Assembly (NCBI RefSeq): GCF_900102085.1
Contig: NZ_FMVM01000017.1
Span: 62,001 to 126,000, forward strand
Source: Paenibacillus polysaccharolyticus
Lineage (GTDB): Bacteria; Bacillota; Bacilli; Paenibacillales; Paenibacillaceae
DNA length: 64,000 nucleotides
Reading direction: 5' to 3'
The notes under the pieces are model-generated. The model made no database searches. It saw only the letters and a list, made by a program, of their open reading frames with translations, and was not told the DNA's origin. Both the position numbers and the translations under genes were made by a program. Every line of letters begins with the position of its first letter. Position 1 is the stretch's first letter. Positions 1 through 9,474 of this stretch are shown one piece after another.

Positions 1-444
1 ACAATTCATTTCGATAGTTCGACCGTAATTTCCTCCTGTATCTTCGCCCAAAAGTGGAATTTTGAGCTGTTCCAACATTTCTCGACAGGAGTCTGCATTT
101 CGCGGTCCGATTCGCATTGTATCTCCTGCACCCGAGAAAGCAAACATCTGCGAACCTCCGGCCATCTTAGATACAATTCGCGATTGAGACGCGCCCATTT
201 TCAGCATCTTCTCAAGCAATTCTGGCAATGCTGTATCCGCGTATTTAGCCGTGTTCAAATTACCCTCCCGGGCAATCTCTGAACTCGGAAGCATGACATG
301 TGCCATTCCAGCGAGTTTCAACTGTGGGTCATACATCGTTAGCCCCACACACGACCCTAAGCCAGTTGTACGGATTACGCCAGGAAGTTGAGCGATATTC
401 AGATCCGCCATACCGACTTTAACGATGCTTTTGTCCTCAATCAT
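1..444 (-). CDS. cheD: Chemoreceptor glutamine deamidase CheD (3' end cut by window edge)
   Basis: Deamidates chemoreceptor glutamines and binds CheC, linking receptor adaptation to CheY-P dephosphorylation in the cytoplasm. 148 codons are visible, starting at an ATG that overlaps the end of cheC by 8 bases. The segment GLGSCVGL supplies the expected catalytic Cys at about residue 32, and AGMAHVML the partner His at about 49. A GGSQMF motif follows later. The family is about 160-170 residues long, so only a short C-terminal piece should lie outside the window. It is the last fla/che gene visible; sigD would be expected next from Bacillus gene order. Confidence 0.93.
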   Translation of the reverse strand, partial: MIEDKSIVKVGMADLNIAQLPGVIRTTGLGSCVGLTMYDPQLKLAGMAHVMLPSSEIAREGNLNTAKYADTALPELLEKMLKMGASQSRIVSKMAGGSQMFAFSGAGDTMRIGPRNADSCREMLEQLKIPLLGEDTGGNYGRTIEMNC

Positions 445-1063
445 TGTCCAGTGGCACCCCTAGCGATTCAAAAATCTTTGCAAATGACGGCGGATCAGGA
501 ATCAGGAAAAATTGCCCTTCTACTTGATCTCTACCTTCAAAGAAAGAAGTATCAATTAACAATGCCGCATCGCCCATCTCTCCAAATTGCAACAGTCCAT
601 AACTAAGGATTGCTCCCGCCATATCAATTGCAAGCCCCGGCACCGTTGGGTACATCGATAACTTTGTGAAATCCGCCAGAGAAGACAGGTAAGATCCAGC
701 CAGAATGTTTCCGATCTCAGATAGAGCTGAATGTTCCATTTCAGTGAACGCCAAACCTTCTTTCAGCTCAAAACCAGCGAGGCGGTTCAACAACAATTTA
801 GCAGCCTCTGGTGTCATCATAAAGAAGAGATTACCAGGCGCTTCACCTTCTACACGAAGAAATATTGTGACTACAATGCGCTCATCACCACCCACTTTTT
901 CAGCAATCTCCTCAAATGGAAGCATCTGAACGGTGGGTACGCCCATATCAATCGGTCTGTTAAGGAGTTGAGACAACGCCGTAGCGGCGTTGCCTGCTCC
1001 AATATTACCGACCTCTTTGAGCACATCCATTTGGAAACCCTCAAATCGGTTAAACATCTCCAC
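437..1063 (-). CDS. cheC: CheY-P phosphatase CheC
   Basis: Dephosphorylates CheY-P and is stimulated by CheD. The 208-residue protein has the two repeated phosphatase signatures of the CheC/FliY/CheX family: DVLKEVGNIGAGNA near residue 14, and SALSEIGNILAGS near residue 110, each with the acidic-x3-Glu-x2-Asn pattern. Length matches B. subtilis CheC (about 209). It starts 3 bases after the cheW stop and overlaps cheD, so the adaptation module cheW-cheC-cheD is translationally packed. Confidence 0.95.
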   Translation of the reverse strand: MEMFNRFEGFQMDVLKEVGNIGAGNAATALSQLLNRPIDMGVPTVQMLPFEEIAEKVGGDERIVVTIFLRVEGEAPGNLFFMMTPEAAKLLLNRLAGFELKEGLAFTEMEHSALSEIGNILAGSYLSSLADFTKLSMYPTVPGLAIDMAGAILSYGLLQFGEMGDAALLIDTSFFEGRDQVEGQFFLIPDPPSFAKIFESLGVPLDND

Positions 1064-1066
1064 GTG

Positions 1067-1528
1067 CTAGCCCTCAACACTTTCCAGCTGCACAATCTCG
1101 CTTTTATTTAATACTTCGTTAAGGTTAAGCATAATCAACAAGCGGCCATCATCCAATTTTGCAACACCACGAAGATATCTCGCTTTCACGCCACCAACCA
1201 CTTCAGGCGGAGTATCGATCGAACTGCTTTTAATGTCGATAACATCATTGGCAGAGTCAACGATAAAACCAACCTGCATATCGTCAACACCAACAATGAC
1301 GATCCGCGTTTGATCTGTATATTCCGTTTCCGCAAGGGAGAAGCGTCCGCGGAGATCAATAACCGGAATAACAACACCACGCAGGTTGATAACTCCTTTT
1401 ACAAATGAAAGTGTTTTGGGAACGCGGGTAATGGGCATCATCCGCTCAATAGTCTGAACCTTGTCTACCTCAATTCCGTACTCTTCGGTTCCCAATTTAA
1501 AGACGATGACCTTCAACTCTTCTTCCAT
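1067..1528 (-). CDS. cheW: Chemotaxis coupling protein CheW
   Basis: Scaffold that couples receptors to the CheA kinase at the membrane-associated array. The 153 residues form one CheW/SH3-like domain, with YGIEVDKVQTI near the N-terminus and GVINLRGVVIPVIDLR near residues 46-61. It lies 42 bases after cheA and just before cheC. Its start has a strong GGAGG-type ribosome site in the cheA-cheW gap. Confidence 0.96.
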   Translation of the reverse strand: MEEELKVIVFKLGTEEYGIEVDKVQTIERMMPITRVPKTLSFVKGVINLRGVVIPVIDLRGRFSLAETEYTDQTRIVIVGVDDMQVGFIVDSANDVIDIKSSSIDTPPEVVGGVKARYLRGVAKLDDGRLLIMLNLNEVLNKSEIVQLESVEG

Positions 1529-1570
1529 GTAAAAAACCTCCCTATTCGATTTAAAACTCCATCACTATGC

Positions 1571-3655
1571 TTATTTAATAAATGCGTTTGGATCAAGAAT
1601 CAAAGCCACTTGTCCATCTCCAAGTATCGTCGCACCGGAGATTCCTTCAATCGCAGGAAGATACGTGCCCATAGACTTCAGAACTATTTCGCTCTGACCA
1701 ATGAATTCTTCAACAGCGACAGCTGCCAGACGCTCTCCTTTTCGAATCACAACAATCTCAGTTTCTTTCTCATCCGCATCGTTGAAATCCGGCACTCCGA
1801 AAACTTCGCTTAATGACAGATACGGAATCAAAGACTCGCGGAACGTAATCATTTTATTACCATGGATATTACGAACTTGCTCACGCTGTACAATCGCGGT
1901 CTCTACGATCGAAGACAATGGAACTGCATACTTCTCTGAACCAAGTCGTACCAGCATCGCTGCAATGATAGACAGTGTCAATGGAAGCTGTACGGAGAAG
2001 TTAGTACCTTTGCCTGGAGTCGACGTAATCGTTACATTACCGCCAAGCGAAGTGATTTTTGATTTTACAACGTCCAGACCTACTCCGCGGCCTGAAATAT
2101 CCGAGATTTTGTCAGCTGTACTAAATCCAGGGGCGAACAACAATTGATTGACTTCATCATCGCTCATTTTCGCACCTTGCTCCTCCGTCACAACGCCTCG
2201 TTTGATCGCTGTTTGCAGGAGTTTGTCACGATAAATCCCTTTACCATCATCTTCAATCTCAATAAACACGTGGTTACCACTGTGGAAAGCTCGCAGGTTA
2301 ACTGTACCCATTTCCGGTTTTCCAGCCGCAACCCGCTCCGAGATCGATTCAACACCATGGTCAACCGCATTACGCAACAGATGCACAAGCGGATCTCCGA
2401 TTTCATCAATAACCGTTCTGTCCAGCTCTGTTTCAGCACCTGTAATGACGAGATCGATCTTTTTATCCAATGTTTTAGCCAAATCACGAATCATCCGTGG
2501 GAAGCGGTTAAAGACGGTATCAACCGGAACCATCCGCAATTTCAGTACAATGTTCTGCAAGTCCGTACTCACACGGCTCAAGTGAGCTACAGTATCCGAC
2601 AGATCGTTATTGCCTGTCTCACTTGCTAATTGTTCAAGGCGTGAACGGTCAATCAATAATTCGCTGAACAAGTTCATCAGCACATCAAGACGCTCAATGT
2701 CAACACGAATTGTGCGTGAAGGTGCGGCTGCCTGTTTTGGCGTTGCTGCCTTCGCGGGAGCTGCTTTGCCTTCTTCTTGAGGTTTAGAATCTAAAACAGG
2801 AGTATCCTTACCAACCTCAGGTGCTGGTGCTGGTGCTGGTGCTGCTTCTACCGCAACCGCGGCTGCCGCCTGATTGGTCATCTGTTGCAACGTTTCTTGA
2901 TCCAGCTGAATCAATTTGGCACTCTCAATTTCCGAGATGCTCATAATACCCTTTTCCAGTTCTTGCGCCTCTTTGGTCGTTATGTAATACAACGAGAAAC
3001 TGCGCTCAAACTTCTCTTGCTCGATATCCTGAACAGAAGGATAGGCTTTAACAACCTCACCTGAACGCTCAAGCATGTCAAATACCATGTATGCCCGAAC
3101 ACCTTTTAACTGACTATGCTCACTCACAAGGACGTCAACGTAGAATACACGGTGACCTTCTGCGATCGACTGATCAAGAACTGAATATTGGAATTCATCC
3201 AGTTCTACAGCATTGGAGATCGAGGAGTTCGTTTGCTTGTCTACCTGTGCAACAGGAGCACTGCCTCCTGTCCATTCGCCACTTTCAATAGCCTGAAGCG
3301 AAGCAACAATGGAGGAGACATCCGCTTTACCTTCACCGCCACCTGTAATATCCTGAACCATAGTCTCCAAAGCATCCAAACTTTTGAACATGGTGTCAAA
3401 AATGTAATCCTGCATTTTCAGCTTTTCATTACGAACCATATCCAGTACATTTTCCATTTTGTGTGTCAGTGAAGCCAAATCCTCGAACCCCATGGTTGCC
3501 GCCATACCTTTGAGAGTATGAGCTGAACGGAAGATGACCTGCACTATACCCAGATCTTCCGGATTCGCTTCTAGTTGTAGCATGTTTTCGTTAAGAGATT
3601 GTAGATGATCGTTAGACTCATCAATAAACATGGATAAATATTGGTTCATGTCCAT
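1571..3655 (-). CDS. cheA: Chemotaxis histidine kinase CheA
   Basis: Receptor-controlled kinase that phosphorylates CheY and CheB. Domains in order: HPt with phospho-acceptor His46 in RSAHTLKG; a CheY/CheB-binding P2 region; an Ala/Pro/Lys-rich linker around residues 270-325; dimerisation; HATPase with VHLLRNAVDHG, DDGKGI and GRGVGLDVVK boxes; and a C-terminal CheW-like domain. The frame is open further upstream to 3793. The ATG at 3655 is preferred because a GGAGGAGGTG ribosome site lies just upstream and the HPt domain begins there. This gives 694 residues, close to B. subtilis CheA (about 672). Confidence 0.96.
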   Translation of the reverse strand: MDMNQYLSMFIDESNDHLQSLNENMLQLEANPEDLGIVQVIFRSAHTLKGMAATMGFEDLASLTHKMENVLDMVRNEKLKMQDYIFDTMFKSLDALETMVQDITGGGEGKADVSSIVASLQAIESGEWTGGSAPVAQVDKQTNSSISNAVELDEFQYSVLDQSIAEGHRVFYVDVLVSEHSQLKGVRAYMVFDMLERSGEVVKAYPSVQDIEQEKFERSFSLYYITTKEAQELEKGIMSISEIESAKLIQLDQETLQQMTNQAAAAVAVEAAPAPAPAPEVGKDTPVLDSKPQEEGKAAPAKAATPKQAAAPSRTIRVDIERLDVLMNLFSELLIDRSRLEQLASETGNNDLSDTVAHLSRVSTDLQNIVLKLRMVPVDTVFNRFPRMIRDLAKTLDKKIDLVITGAETELDRTVIDEIGDPLVHLLRNAVDHGVESISERVAAGKPEMGTVNLRAFHSGNHVFIEIEDDGKGIYRDKLLQTAIKRGVVTEEQGAKMSDDEVNQLLFAPGFSTADKISDISGRGVGLDVVKSKITSLGGNVTITSTPGKGTNFSVQLPLTLSIIAAMLVRLGSEKYAVPLSSIVETAIVQREQVRNIHGNKMITFRESLIPYLSLSEVFGVPDFNDADEKETEIVVIRKGERLAAVAVEEFIGQSEIVLKSMGTYLPAIEGISGATILGDGQVALILDPNAFIK

Positions 3656-3687
3656 TGTGAGGCACCTCCTCCGTAAGTTACACTCCG

Positions 3688-5139
3688 TTATTTCACTGCT
3701 TGAACAAGTTTTGGCGCAATCTCCTGCAGGGGCAGAAGATGACGCACGCATTGCAGCTCCACAGCTGAACGCGGCATACCATAGACAACACAAGTTTCTT
3801 CATTTTCGGCAAACGTTGATGTGACTCCAGTCTCGTATAATTTTTTCATCATACGTGCCCCGTCGCTCCCCATACCTGTCAGAAGAACAAGATGTCGTTG
3901 TAAAGATGTAAACGGCAGAAGCGACTCAAACATCGTATCCACTGAAGGTCTGTGACCATTCACCTGTTGATCCTCACTCAACTTCAAGATAAACCTTCCA
4001 TCTGCTGTCTTGTGAACTCTCAAATGGAAACCACCAGGTGCGATATAAGCCGTTCCTTTTTTAAGCACCATACTGTCTTCTGCCTCGACTACATGGAGCG
4101 GACTAAATGTATTCAACCGTTGTGCAAGTGAACGGGTGAAATTAGGCGGCATATGCTGCACAATAATAACTGGCGCCGGCAAATCCGATGGCAACTGCTC
4201 CAATAAAGTCTTGAGAGCTCTTGGTCCACCGGTTGAAGAACCGATCGCAACAAGTTTGTTGAACGATCCTTCCGATCCCGCTGAAGTTTTAAAAGCCGTA
4301 TTAAGTTTAGTTGGCTCCTTCGCAGGAACAGGTGCAGACGCAGAACTGGTTGCTGGCTGTTTCGTCTGGAGTCGAGGCACCTCTGGCGATCTGACCTCTT
4401 TACGAGCTTGCAGTGAACTCACAGGCGGCTTACTTGGTATATCCGTTTTCGTACGAGCAGATTGATCAAGCTTACCTAAGCCATCCTTTTTCGTGAGCGT
4501 ACGCTCCGATTTCGGAGGAGAAAGCGGGACACTCGGTTGCTTTTTAGCCTGTAAGACTCCAGTACGCTCTTCAAATGAATTCTCTCTTTTTGGAAGTATC
4601 GGCGGAACTGTTTTTTGAAGCGGTTCAACAACTTCCTTCGACGTTTCTTCCTTCTTTACCGGTTGTGCTGGAGGAATTACAGTATTGCGGGAAGCCTCCA
4701 TTTTTTTGATCGATTCTTTACGCTCAGCTTTTCGCTTCACTTCATGCATGGCAGCACGCATTCGTTCAACCAACGCTTTACCAACCTGAGCAATATCCTG
4801 ATCATGCACAACAGACGGCTTGCGAATAAAGTCAAATGCACCAGCTTCGAGAGCCATAATGGTCTCTTTCATACCTTGTTCATTAATACCAGAGAGCATA
4901 ATCACAGGAATGAAGGAATCCTCCATTATGGATTTAAGCGCATCCAGCCCATTCATTTCCGGCATTTCAACATCCATTGTGATCATATCAGGTTTCAACT
5001 CTAATGCTTTTTGTATGGCTTCTTTGCCGTTTGACGCTGTGGCCGTAACCTTGAACTCTGAGTCCGCTTCAATTAAATCCGTCACAATTTTGCGCATAAA
5101 AGCGGAATCATCGACAACCAATACTTGATAGACCGCCAT
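3688..5139 (-). CDS. cheB: Chemoreceptor methylesterase/response regulator CheB
   Basis: Removes methyl groups from (or deamidates) chemoreceptors when phosphorylated by CheA. The N-terminal receiver domain carries DD at 10-11 and the predicted phospho-Asp at 56. The C-terminal methylesterase has IGSSTGG at about 299-305, IVQHMPP with the catalytic His at about 329, and TGMGSDGA. The two are joined by an unusually long Lys/Pro/Ser/Glu-rich linker (about residues 135-290). At 483 residues it is about 125 longer than B. subtilis CheB, and the linker accounts for this. Confidence 0.95.
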   Translation of the reverse strand: MAVYQVLVVDDSAFMRKIVTDLIEADSEFKVTATASNGKEAIQKALELKPDMITMDVEMPEMNGLDALKSIMEDSFIPVIMLSGINEQGMKETIMALEAGAFDFIRKPSVVHDQDIAQVGKALVERMRAAMHEVKRKAERKESIKKMEASRNTVIPPAQPVKKEETSKEVVEPLQKTVPPILPKRENSFEERTGVLQAKKQPSVPLSPPKSERTLTKKDGLGKLDQSARTKTDIPSKPPVSSLQARKEVRSPEVPRLQTKQPATSSASAPVPAKEPTKLNTAFKTSAGSEGSFNKLVAIGSSTGGPRALKTLLEQLPSDLPAPVIIVQHMPPNFTRSLAQRLNTFSPLHVVEAEDSMVLKKGTAYIAPGGFHLRVHKTADGRFILKLSEDQQVNGHRPSVDTMFESLLPFTSLQRHLVLLTGMGSDGARMMKKLYETGVTSTFAENEETCVVYGMPRSAVELQCVRHLLPLQEIAPKLVQAVK

Positions 5140-5171
5140 ATTGTGTCACCTCTGTTTCCTTTTTTCAGAAA

Positions 5172-6059
5172 TCATGTTGTTCGTTTAAGCCACTTTTTCA
5201 TAAATCCTCTGATTCCTGACAAGGTTCCGGATTCCGGAGCTGCAGGTACAGCCAGATATCGAAGAGCAAGTTTTTGTATATCTTTAGAAGCCTTGCAATG
5301 AGGATAGGCTAATCGATAAGGCATCTGTTTCTTTACTGCTGTCACAACCTGAGCATCCTCTGAAATATACCCTAGAAGCGGGATATCTGTTTGCAAAAAC
5401 CTTCTCGCCACTCCAGCTATTTTATCTGCTACACGCTCCGCCTCCCTTTCATCTTCAACCCGATTTACGATCATTCGAAAAGGAGTTGCGTGCTCCTCGC
5501 CGTGCATGACTTTAACTAAGGCATAAGCATCTGTTATTGAAGTCGGTTCAGGAGTAGTTACAATCAGGCATTCATCAGCAGCGCCGATGAATCTCATATT
5601 TTCCCTGGAAAGGCCCGCCCCGGTATCGAAAATGACGTAATCCATCTCTTGCGCAATGTCCTCCACTTCACTGGCAAAAAACTCCAGATCTCGATCAGAC
5701 AAGGAGAATAATTCCTTCATCCCCGACCCCCCCGCAATATATGGCAGGCCATCAGCACCAAGTTGTATGATTTCCCTTATAGTTTTATGTCGGTATAAAA
5801 GATGATACAGATTATAGGAAGAAGAAGTTCCCATTAAAACATCGATATTTGCCATACCGATATCTGCATCAAACACCAGCACTTTTTTACCCATAGAATG
5901 AAGAGTCAGTGCAAAGTTTAATGTGAAATTGGACTTGCCTACCCCACCTTTACCACTAGCTACCGTAATAATTTTGGAGGAACGGCTACTCACTTTGCTT
6001 GTATCGCTCTCGAGTGGCGTGGAGACCAAACTTCGGAGTGATGCTGCCTGATCCTTCAT
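5172..6059 (-). CDS. flhG: Flagellar number/placement ATPase FlhG (YlxH), MinD family
   Basis: MinD/ParA-type ATPase that controls flagellar number and pattern, working with FlhF and C-ring proteins. The deviant Walker A GKGGVGKS is at residues 36-43, with FDADIGMANIDVLMG and DTGAGLS motifs after it. Start chosen at the ATG overlapping the flhF stop (ATGA, 4 bases), giving 295 residues, close to B. subtilis YlxH (about 298). The frame is open upstream into flhF, but that extension is unlikely to be translated. Confidence 0.94.
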   Translation of the reverse strand: MKDQAASLRSLVSTPLESDTSKVSSRSSKIITVASGKGGVGKSNFTLNFALTLHSMGKKVLVFDADIGMANIDVLMGTSSSYNLYHLLYRHKTIREIIQLGADGLPYIAGGSGMKELFSLSDRDLEFFASEVEDIAQEMDYVIFDTGAGLSRENMRFIGAADECLIVTTPEPTSITDAYALVKVMHGEEHATPFRMIVNRVEDEREAERVADKIAGVARRFLQTDIPLLGYISEDAQVVTAVKKQMPYRLAYPHCKASKDIQKLALRYLAVPAAPESGTLSGIRGFMKKWLKRTT

Positions 6060-7420
6060 TGTGTCCCGTCTCCCAATAACGCCTGGGACAACCATTCCAC
6101 ATTGGGCTTCAGCAGATCATCAGGAACATTCTGACCATTTGCCACATAAGCAAGTTTGAGCGGGAAACGATGTAGAAGATTAAAGAGCGGACCGCAAGTT
6201 CCTGTTTCATCCATTTTGGTAAAGATCACTTTATCCAATCCATATTTACTGAAATGCTCAGTAATCTGTACCATATCCATGCTTTTCGCAGTCATACTCA
6301 TCACCAGAAAGGTTTCACTGTTCTCAACTGGAGCAAGTAAACTCTGCAGTTCGGAGACAAGCAATTCATTTCTATAGTTTCTGCCTGCCGTATCCATAAA
6401 GATCAGATCGCAGTTTTCTAGCCGTGATATGGCACGTTGCGTATCTCCTGGCGACTGCACAACTTCAAGCGGCACGTTCAGAATCGATGCATACGTTCTT
6501 AGCTGTTCAACTGCAGAGATACGGTACGTATCTGACGTAATAAAACCAACTTTACGCTGTTTTTTAAACATCTGCTCCGCAGCCAGTTTGGCAATCGTTG
6601 TTGTTTTTCCTACTCCTGTAGGTCCAGCCACATATACAATTCGAGTGCTAGGAAGGATGCCCTCTTGAATACGGTCTTTCAGAAAAGTCGCTATCTCCAA
6701 CCGAAGTGCCTCTTCAACATCCGATTCTTGCAATTTACCCTCAGCTAACCCCTGCTCAATAGGTTCAAACCAGGATTCCCATACTTCTGGCCAAATTTCT
6801 TGGTCTGCAAGCCGCTCCTGGCTCTTCATTAATTCTTCAGGAATTGTTGTCGCAACTGTTCCTTGCTTGGAAAGCTTGGTCATCATCTGCTTCAAGTCCT
6901 GTAACTCGTTCAACAGCTTGTCCTGCTGCTGATCCATACCACGATCTTGGATACTAGGCGTTGAACCCGAAAAATCCGCCCCTTGCGGTCGCGGTTTATG
7001 CTCACTGCTCAGGAAATCTGAGCCGTAATCCATTTTTTCATCTATTCCACTTGATTTGGATACAGATGGAACAGCCGCCGTTTTCTCCTGCTCTTTTTGG
7101 TCCACCGCCGCTACAGTTTCCCTTGCATCGGCCCCCCCTACAAACGAACGAGCGGTTTGAGCATAAGCTTCAGGTACAAACGAACGAGGCACAGGCGTAA
7201 ATGAATTTTGCGCCTTCTTAACAGAAGAACCATTCGCCTGACCAGGCTGCTCTTTATCTACTGCTGCAACCACTTCGATACGTTTTTTGCGGAACATCCC
7301 GAGCACTCCGCCCACCTTGATTTCTTTGGTGGACAGAATGACGGCGTCACTTCCCAGGTCTTTGCGAATTTGAAGCATAGCTTCGGGCATGGTCTCAACA
7401 ACGTATTGTTTTACTCTCAT
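6056..7420 (-). CDS. flhF: Flagellar SRP-type GTPase FlhF
   Basis: Third SRP-family GTPase; sets flagellum position and recruits early basal-body parts at the membrane. An N-terminal basic B domain is followed by a long low-complexity region (about residues 55-195), then the NG domain with [10 protein letters not shown] at 265-274, DTAGRN and TKMDETG. At 454 residues it is roughly 90 longer than B. subtilis FlhF, and the excess lies in the linker. It overlaps both flhA and flhG by 4 bases. Confidence 0.95.
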   Translation of the reverse strand: MRVKQYVVETMPEAMLQIRKDLGSDAVILSTKEIKVGGVLGMFRKKRIEVVAAVDKEQPGQANGSSVKKAQNSFTPVPRSFVPEAYAQTARSFVGGADARETVAAVDQKEQEKTAAVPSVSKSSGIDEKMDYGSDFLSSEHKPRPQGADFSGSTPSIQDRGMDQQQDKLLNELQDLKQMMTKLSKQGTVATTIPEELMKSQERLADQEIWPEVWESWFEPIEQGLAEGKLQESDVEEALRLEIATFLKDRIQEGILPSTRIVYVAGPTGVGKTTTIAKLAAEQMFKKQRKVGFITSDTYRISAVEQLRTYASILNVPLEVVQSPGDTQRAISRLENCDLIFMDTAGRNYRNELLVSELQSLLAPVENSETFLVMSMTAKSMDMVQITEHFSKYGLDKVIFTKMDETGTCGPLFNLLHRFPLKLAYVANGQNVPDDLLKPNVEWLSQALLGDGTQ

Positions 7421-9450
7421 AAGTTCACCACCCCGATACTTTGAATTTCAACATTCGGCTCCAACTCGCTATAGGAAAGCACCGGAATATCCTGCATCGT
7501 TCTTTCAATCACCTGACGCAGATACATTCGAATGGTTGGAGAAGTTAACACGATGGGTTGTTGACCCGATTGAATTAATCGATTTACTTGTTCACTCAGC
7601 TTTTGGTACACACTTTGAGTAGAGACTGGATCCAGTGCAAGATAGCTACCTTGCTCTGATTGTTGCACACTTTCAGCAATTTTCTTCTCAAGTCCTGGTC
7701 CTACCGTGATCACTTGAAGGGTTTCGCCTTTTTGCGAGAATTGTTGTGTAATCTGACGAGATAACGATTGTCTAACGTACTCCGTTAACACATCTGGATC
7801 CTTCGTATAAGTTCCATAGTCTGCAAGTGTTTCAAAAATGGTAACCATATCTCGAATCGATACTTTTTCACGTAGTAACTTGGCTAGTACCTTTTGTACA
7901 TCACCAATCGAGAGAACGGAAGGAATCAACTCATCCACCAGTGCAGCATAATTCTCTCTAAGGTTGTCCACAAGTGCCTTCGTCTCTTGTCTTCCAAGCA
8001 ATTCGTGCGCATGTTTCTTGATTAGTTCTGTTAGATGAGTCGCGACTACAGAAGGCGGGTCGACTACCGTATATCCAGCGAGCTCTGCCCGATCTTTAGT
8101 CACTTCATCAATCCATAGCGCAGGCAAACCAAATGCCGGCTCTGTTGTTTCAATTCCTGTTACAGATTCTTCATCATATCCAGGACTCATCGCAAGATAA
8201 TGGTTCAGCAGCAGTTCTCCGCCACCAACCGCATTACCCTTAATTTTGATCACATACTCATTAGGTCTTAGTTGAATATTGTCACGAATACGGATGACTG
8301 GTACTACCAAACCCAGTTCAAGAGCACATTGTCTTCGGATCATAATGATTCGATCCAACAAGTCTCCACCTTGTTGATTATCAGCCAGTGGAATCAGCCC
8401 GTAACCAAACTCGAATTCTATCGGATCTACCTGAAGCAAATTAATAACACTTTCAGGACTTCTGACTTCTTCGATCTGCTGTTCTTCTTCCATTTGTTCT
8501 TCTGCTTCCTGTTTCAAATTCAGATTATTCTGCATTCGCCAGGCAGCATAAGCAAGAACACCTGCCAGCGGGAGCGTTGTAATCACATGAATTGGAGTGA
8601 AGAATCCCAGCATCGCGATAACAAAAGCTACGATATAAATGAGTATCGGATATGTAAACAACTGGCCAGTAATGTCATCCGCCAAGTTTCCTTCCGATGA
8701 GGCTCTGGTCACGATCAACCCCGCTGCTGTCGAAATGAGAAGCGCAGGAATCTGACTAACCAATCCGTCCCCTATCGTCAAAACCGAGTATGTGGAGAGT
8801 GATGTTGAAAAATCGTAACCATGTACTGTCATACCGATGATAAAGCCACCGATCAGGTTAATCAGGAGAATGATAATACTTGCAATCGCATCCCCTTTTA
8901 CGAATTTGCTGGCACCATCCATCGCCCCGTAAAAGTCAGCTTCACGTTCAATTTTGGAACGACGCTCACGGGCCTGCTGTTCGTTGATTAATCCAGCATT
9001 CAAGTCCGCATCGATACTCATTTGTTTACCGGGCATTGCATCAAGGGTGAACCTTGCTGCTACTTCAGCCACACGCTCAGATCCTTTGGTAATAACGATA
9101 AACTGTACCACCACCAGGATCAAAAACACTACAAACCCGATGGCTATCTGCCCGCCAGCTATCCAGCTACCAAAGGTAGCAACAACGGCTCCCGCATCCC
9201 CTTTACCAAGGATCAGCTTCGTGGTTGAGATATTTAGTGCCAAACGGAACAAAGTAGTAATGAGCAGCAAAGCCGGAAATATGGAAAACTGCAACGCTTC
9301 TTTGCTGTTCATGGCAACAAGCAAGATCATCAAAGCAATAGAGATGTTGACAACAAGCAGCATATCGAGCAGCCAGACCGGGATCGGGAGAATCATCATC
9401 AACACAATGCCGATAATACCCGCAAGGATAGCTAAATCTTTTGTTTTCAA
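7417..9450 (-). CDS. flhA: Flagellar export gate protein FlhA
   Basis: Core of the flagellar type III export gate. The N-terminal half is membrane-embedded, with hydrophobic segments from about residues 5-320. The loop carrying RFTLDAMPGKQMSIDADLN is the FlhA/FHIPEP signature. The C-terminal cytoplasmic half docks chaperone-substrate complexes. 677 residues matches B. subtilis FlhA. It starts with TTG; a GGAGG ribosome site lies about 11 bases upstream. Confidence 0.97.
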   Translation of the reverse strand: MKTKDLAILAGIIGIVLMMILPIPVWLLDMLLVVNISIALMILLVAMNSKEALQFSIFPALLLITTLFRLALNISTTKLILGKGDAGAVVATFGSWIAGGQIAIGFVVFLILVVVQFIVITKGSERVAEVAARFTLDAMPGKQMSIDADLNAGLINEQQARERRSKIEREADFYGAMDGASKFVKGDAIASIIILLINLIGGFIIGMTVHGYDFSTSLSTYSVLTIGDGLVSQIPALLISTAAGLIVTRASSEGNLADDITGQLFTYPILIYIVAFVIAMLGFFTPIHVITTLPLAGVLAYAAWRMQNNLNLKQEAEEQMEEEQQIEEVRSPESVINLLQVDPIEFEFGYGLIPLADNQQGGDLLDRIIMIRRQCALELGLVVPVIRIRDNIQLRPNEYVIKIKGNAVGGGELLLNHYLAMSPGYDEESVTGIETTEPAFGLPALWIDEVTKDRAELAGYTVVDPPSVVATHLTELIKKHAHELLGRQETKALVDNLRENYAALVDELIPSVLSIGDVQKVLAKLLREKVSIRDMVTIFETLADYGTYTKDPDVLTEYVRQSLSRQITQQFSQKGETLQVITVGPGLEKKIAESVQQSEQGSYLALDPVSTQSVYQKLSEQVNRLIQSGQQPIVLTSPTIRMYLRQVIERTMQDIPVLSYSELEPNVEIQSIGVVNL

Positions 9451-9474
9451 TGAATGTACGGCCTCCGATCCCTG

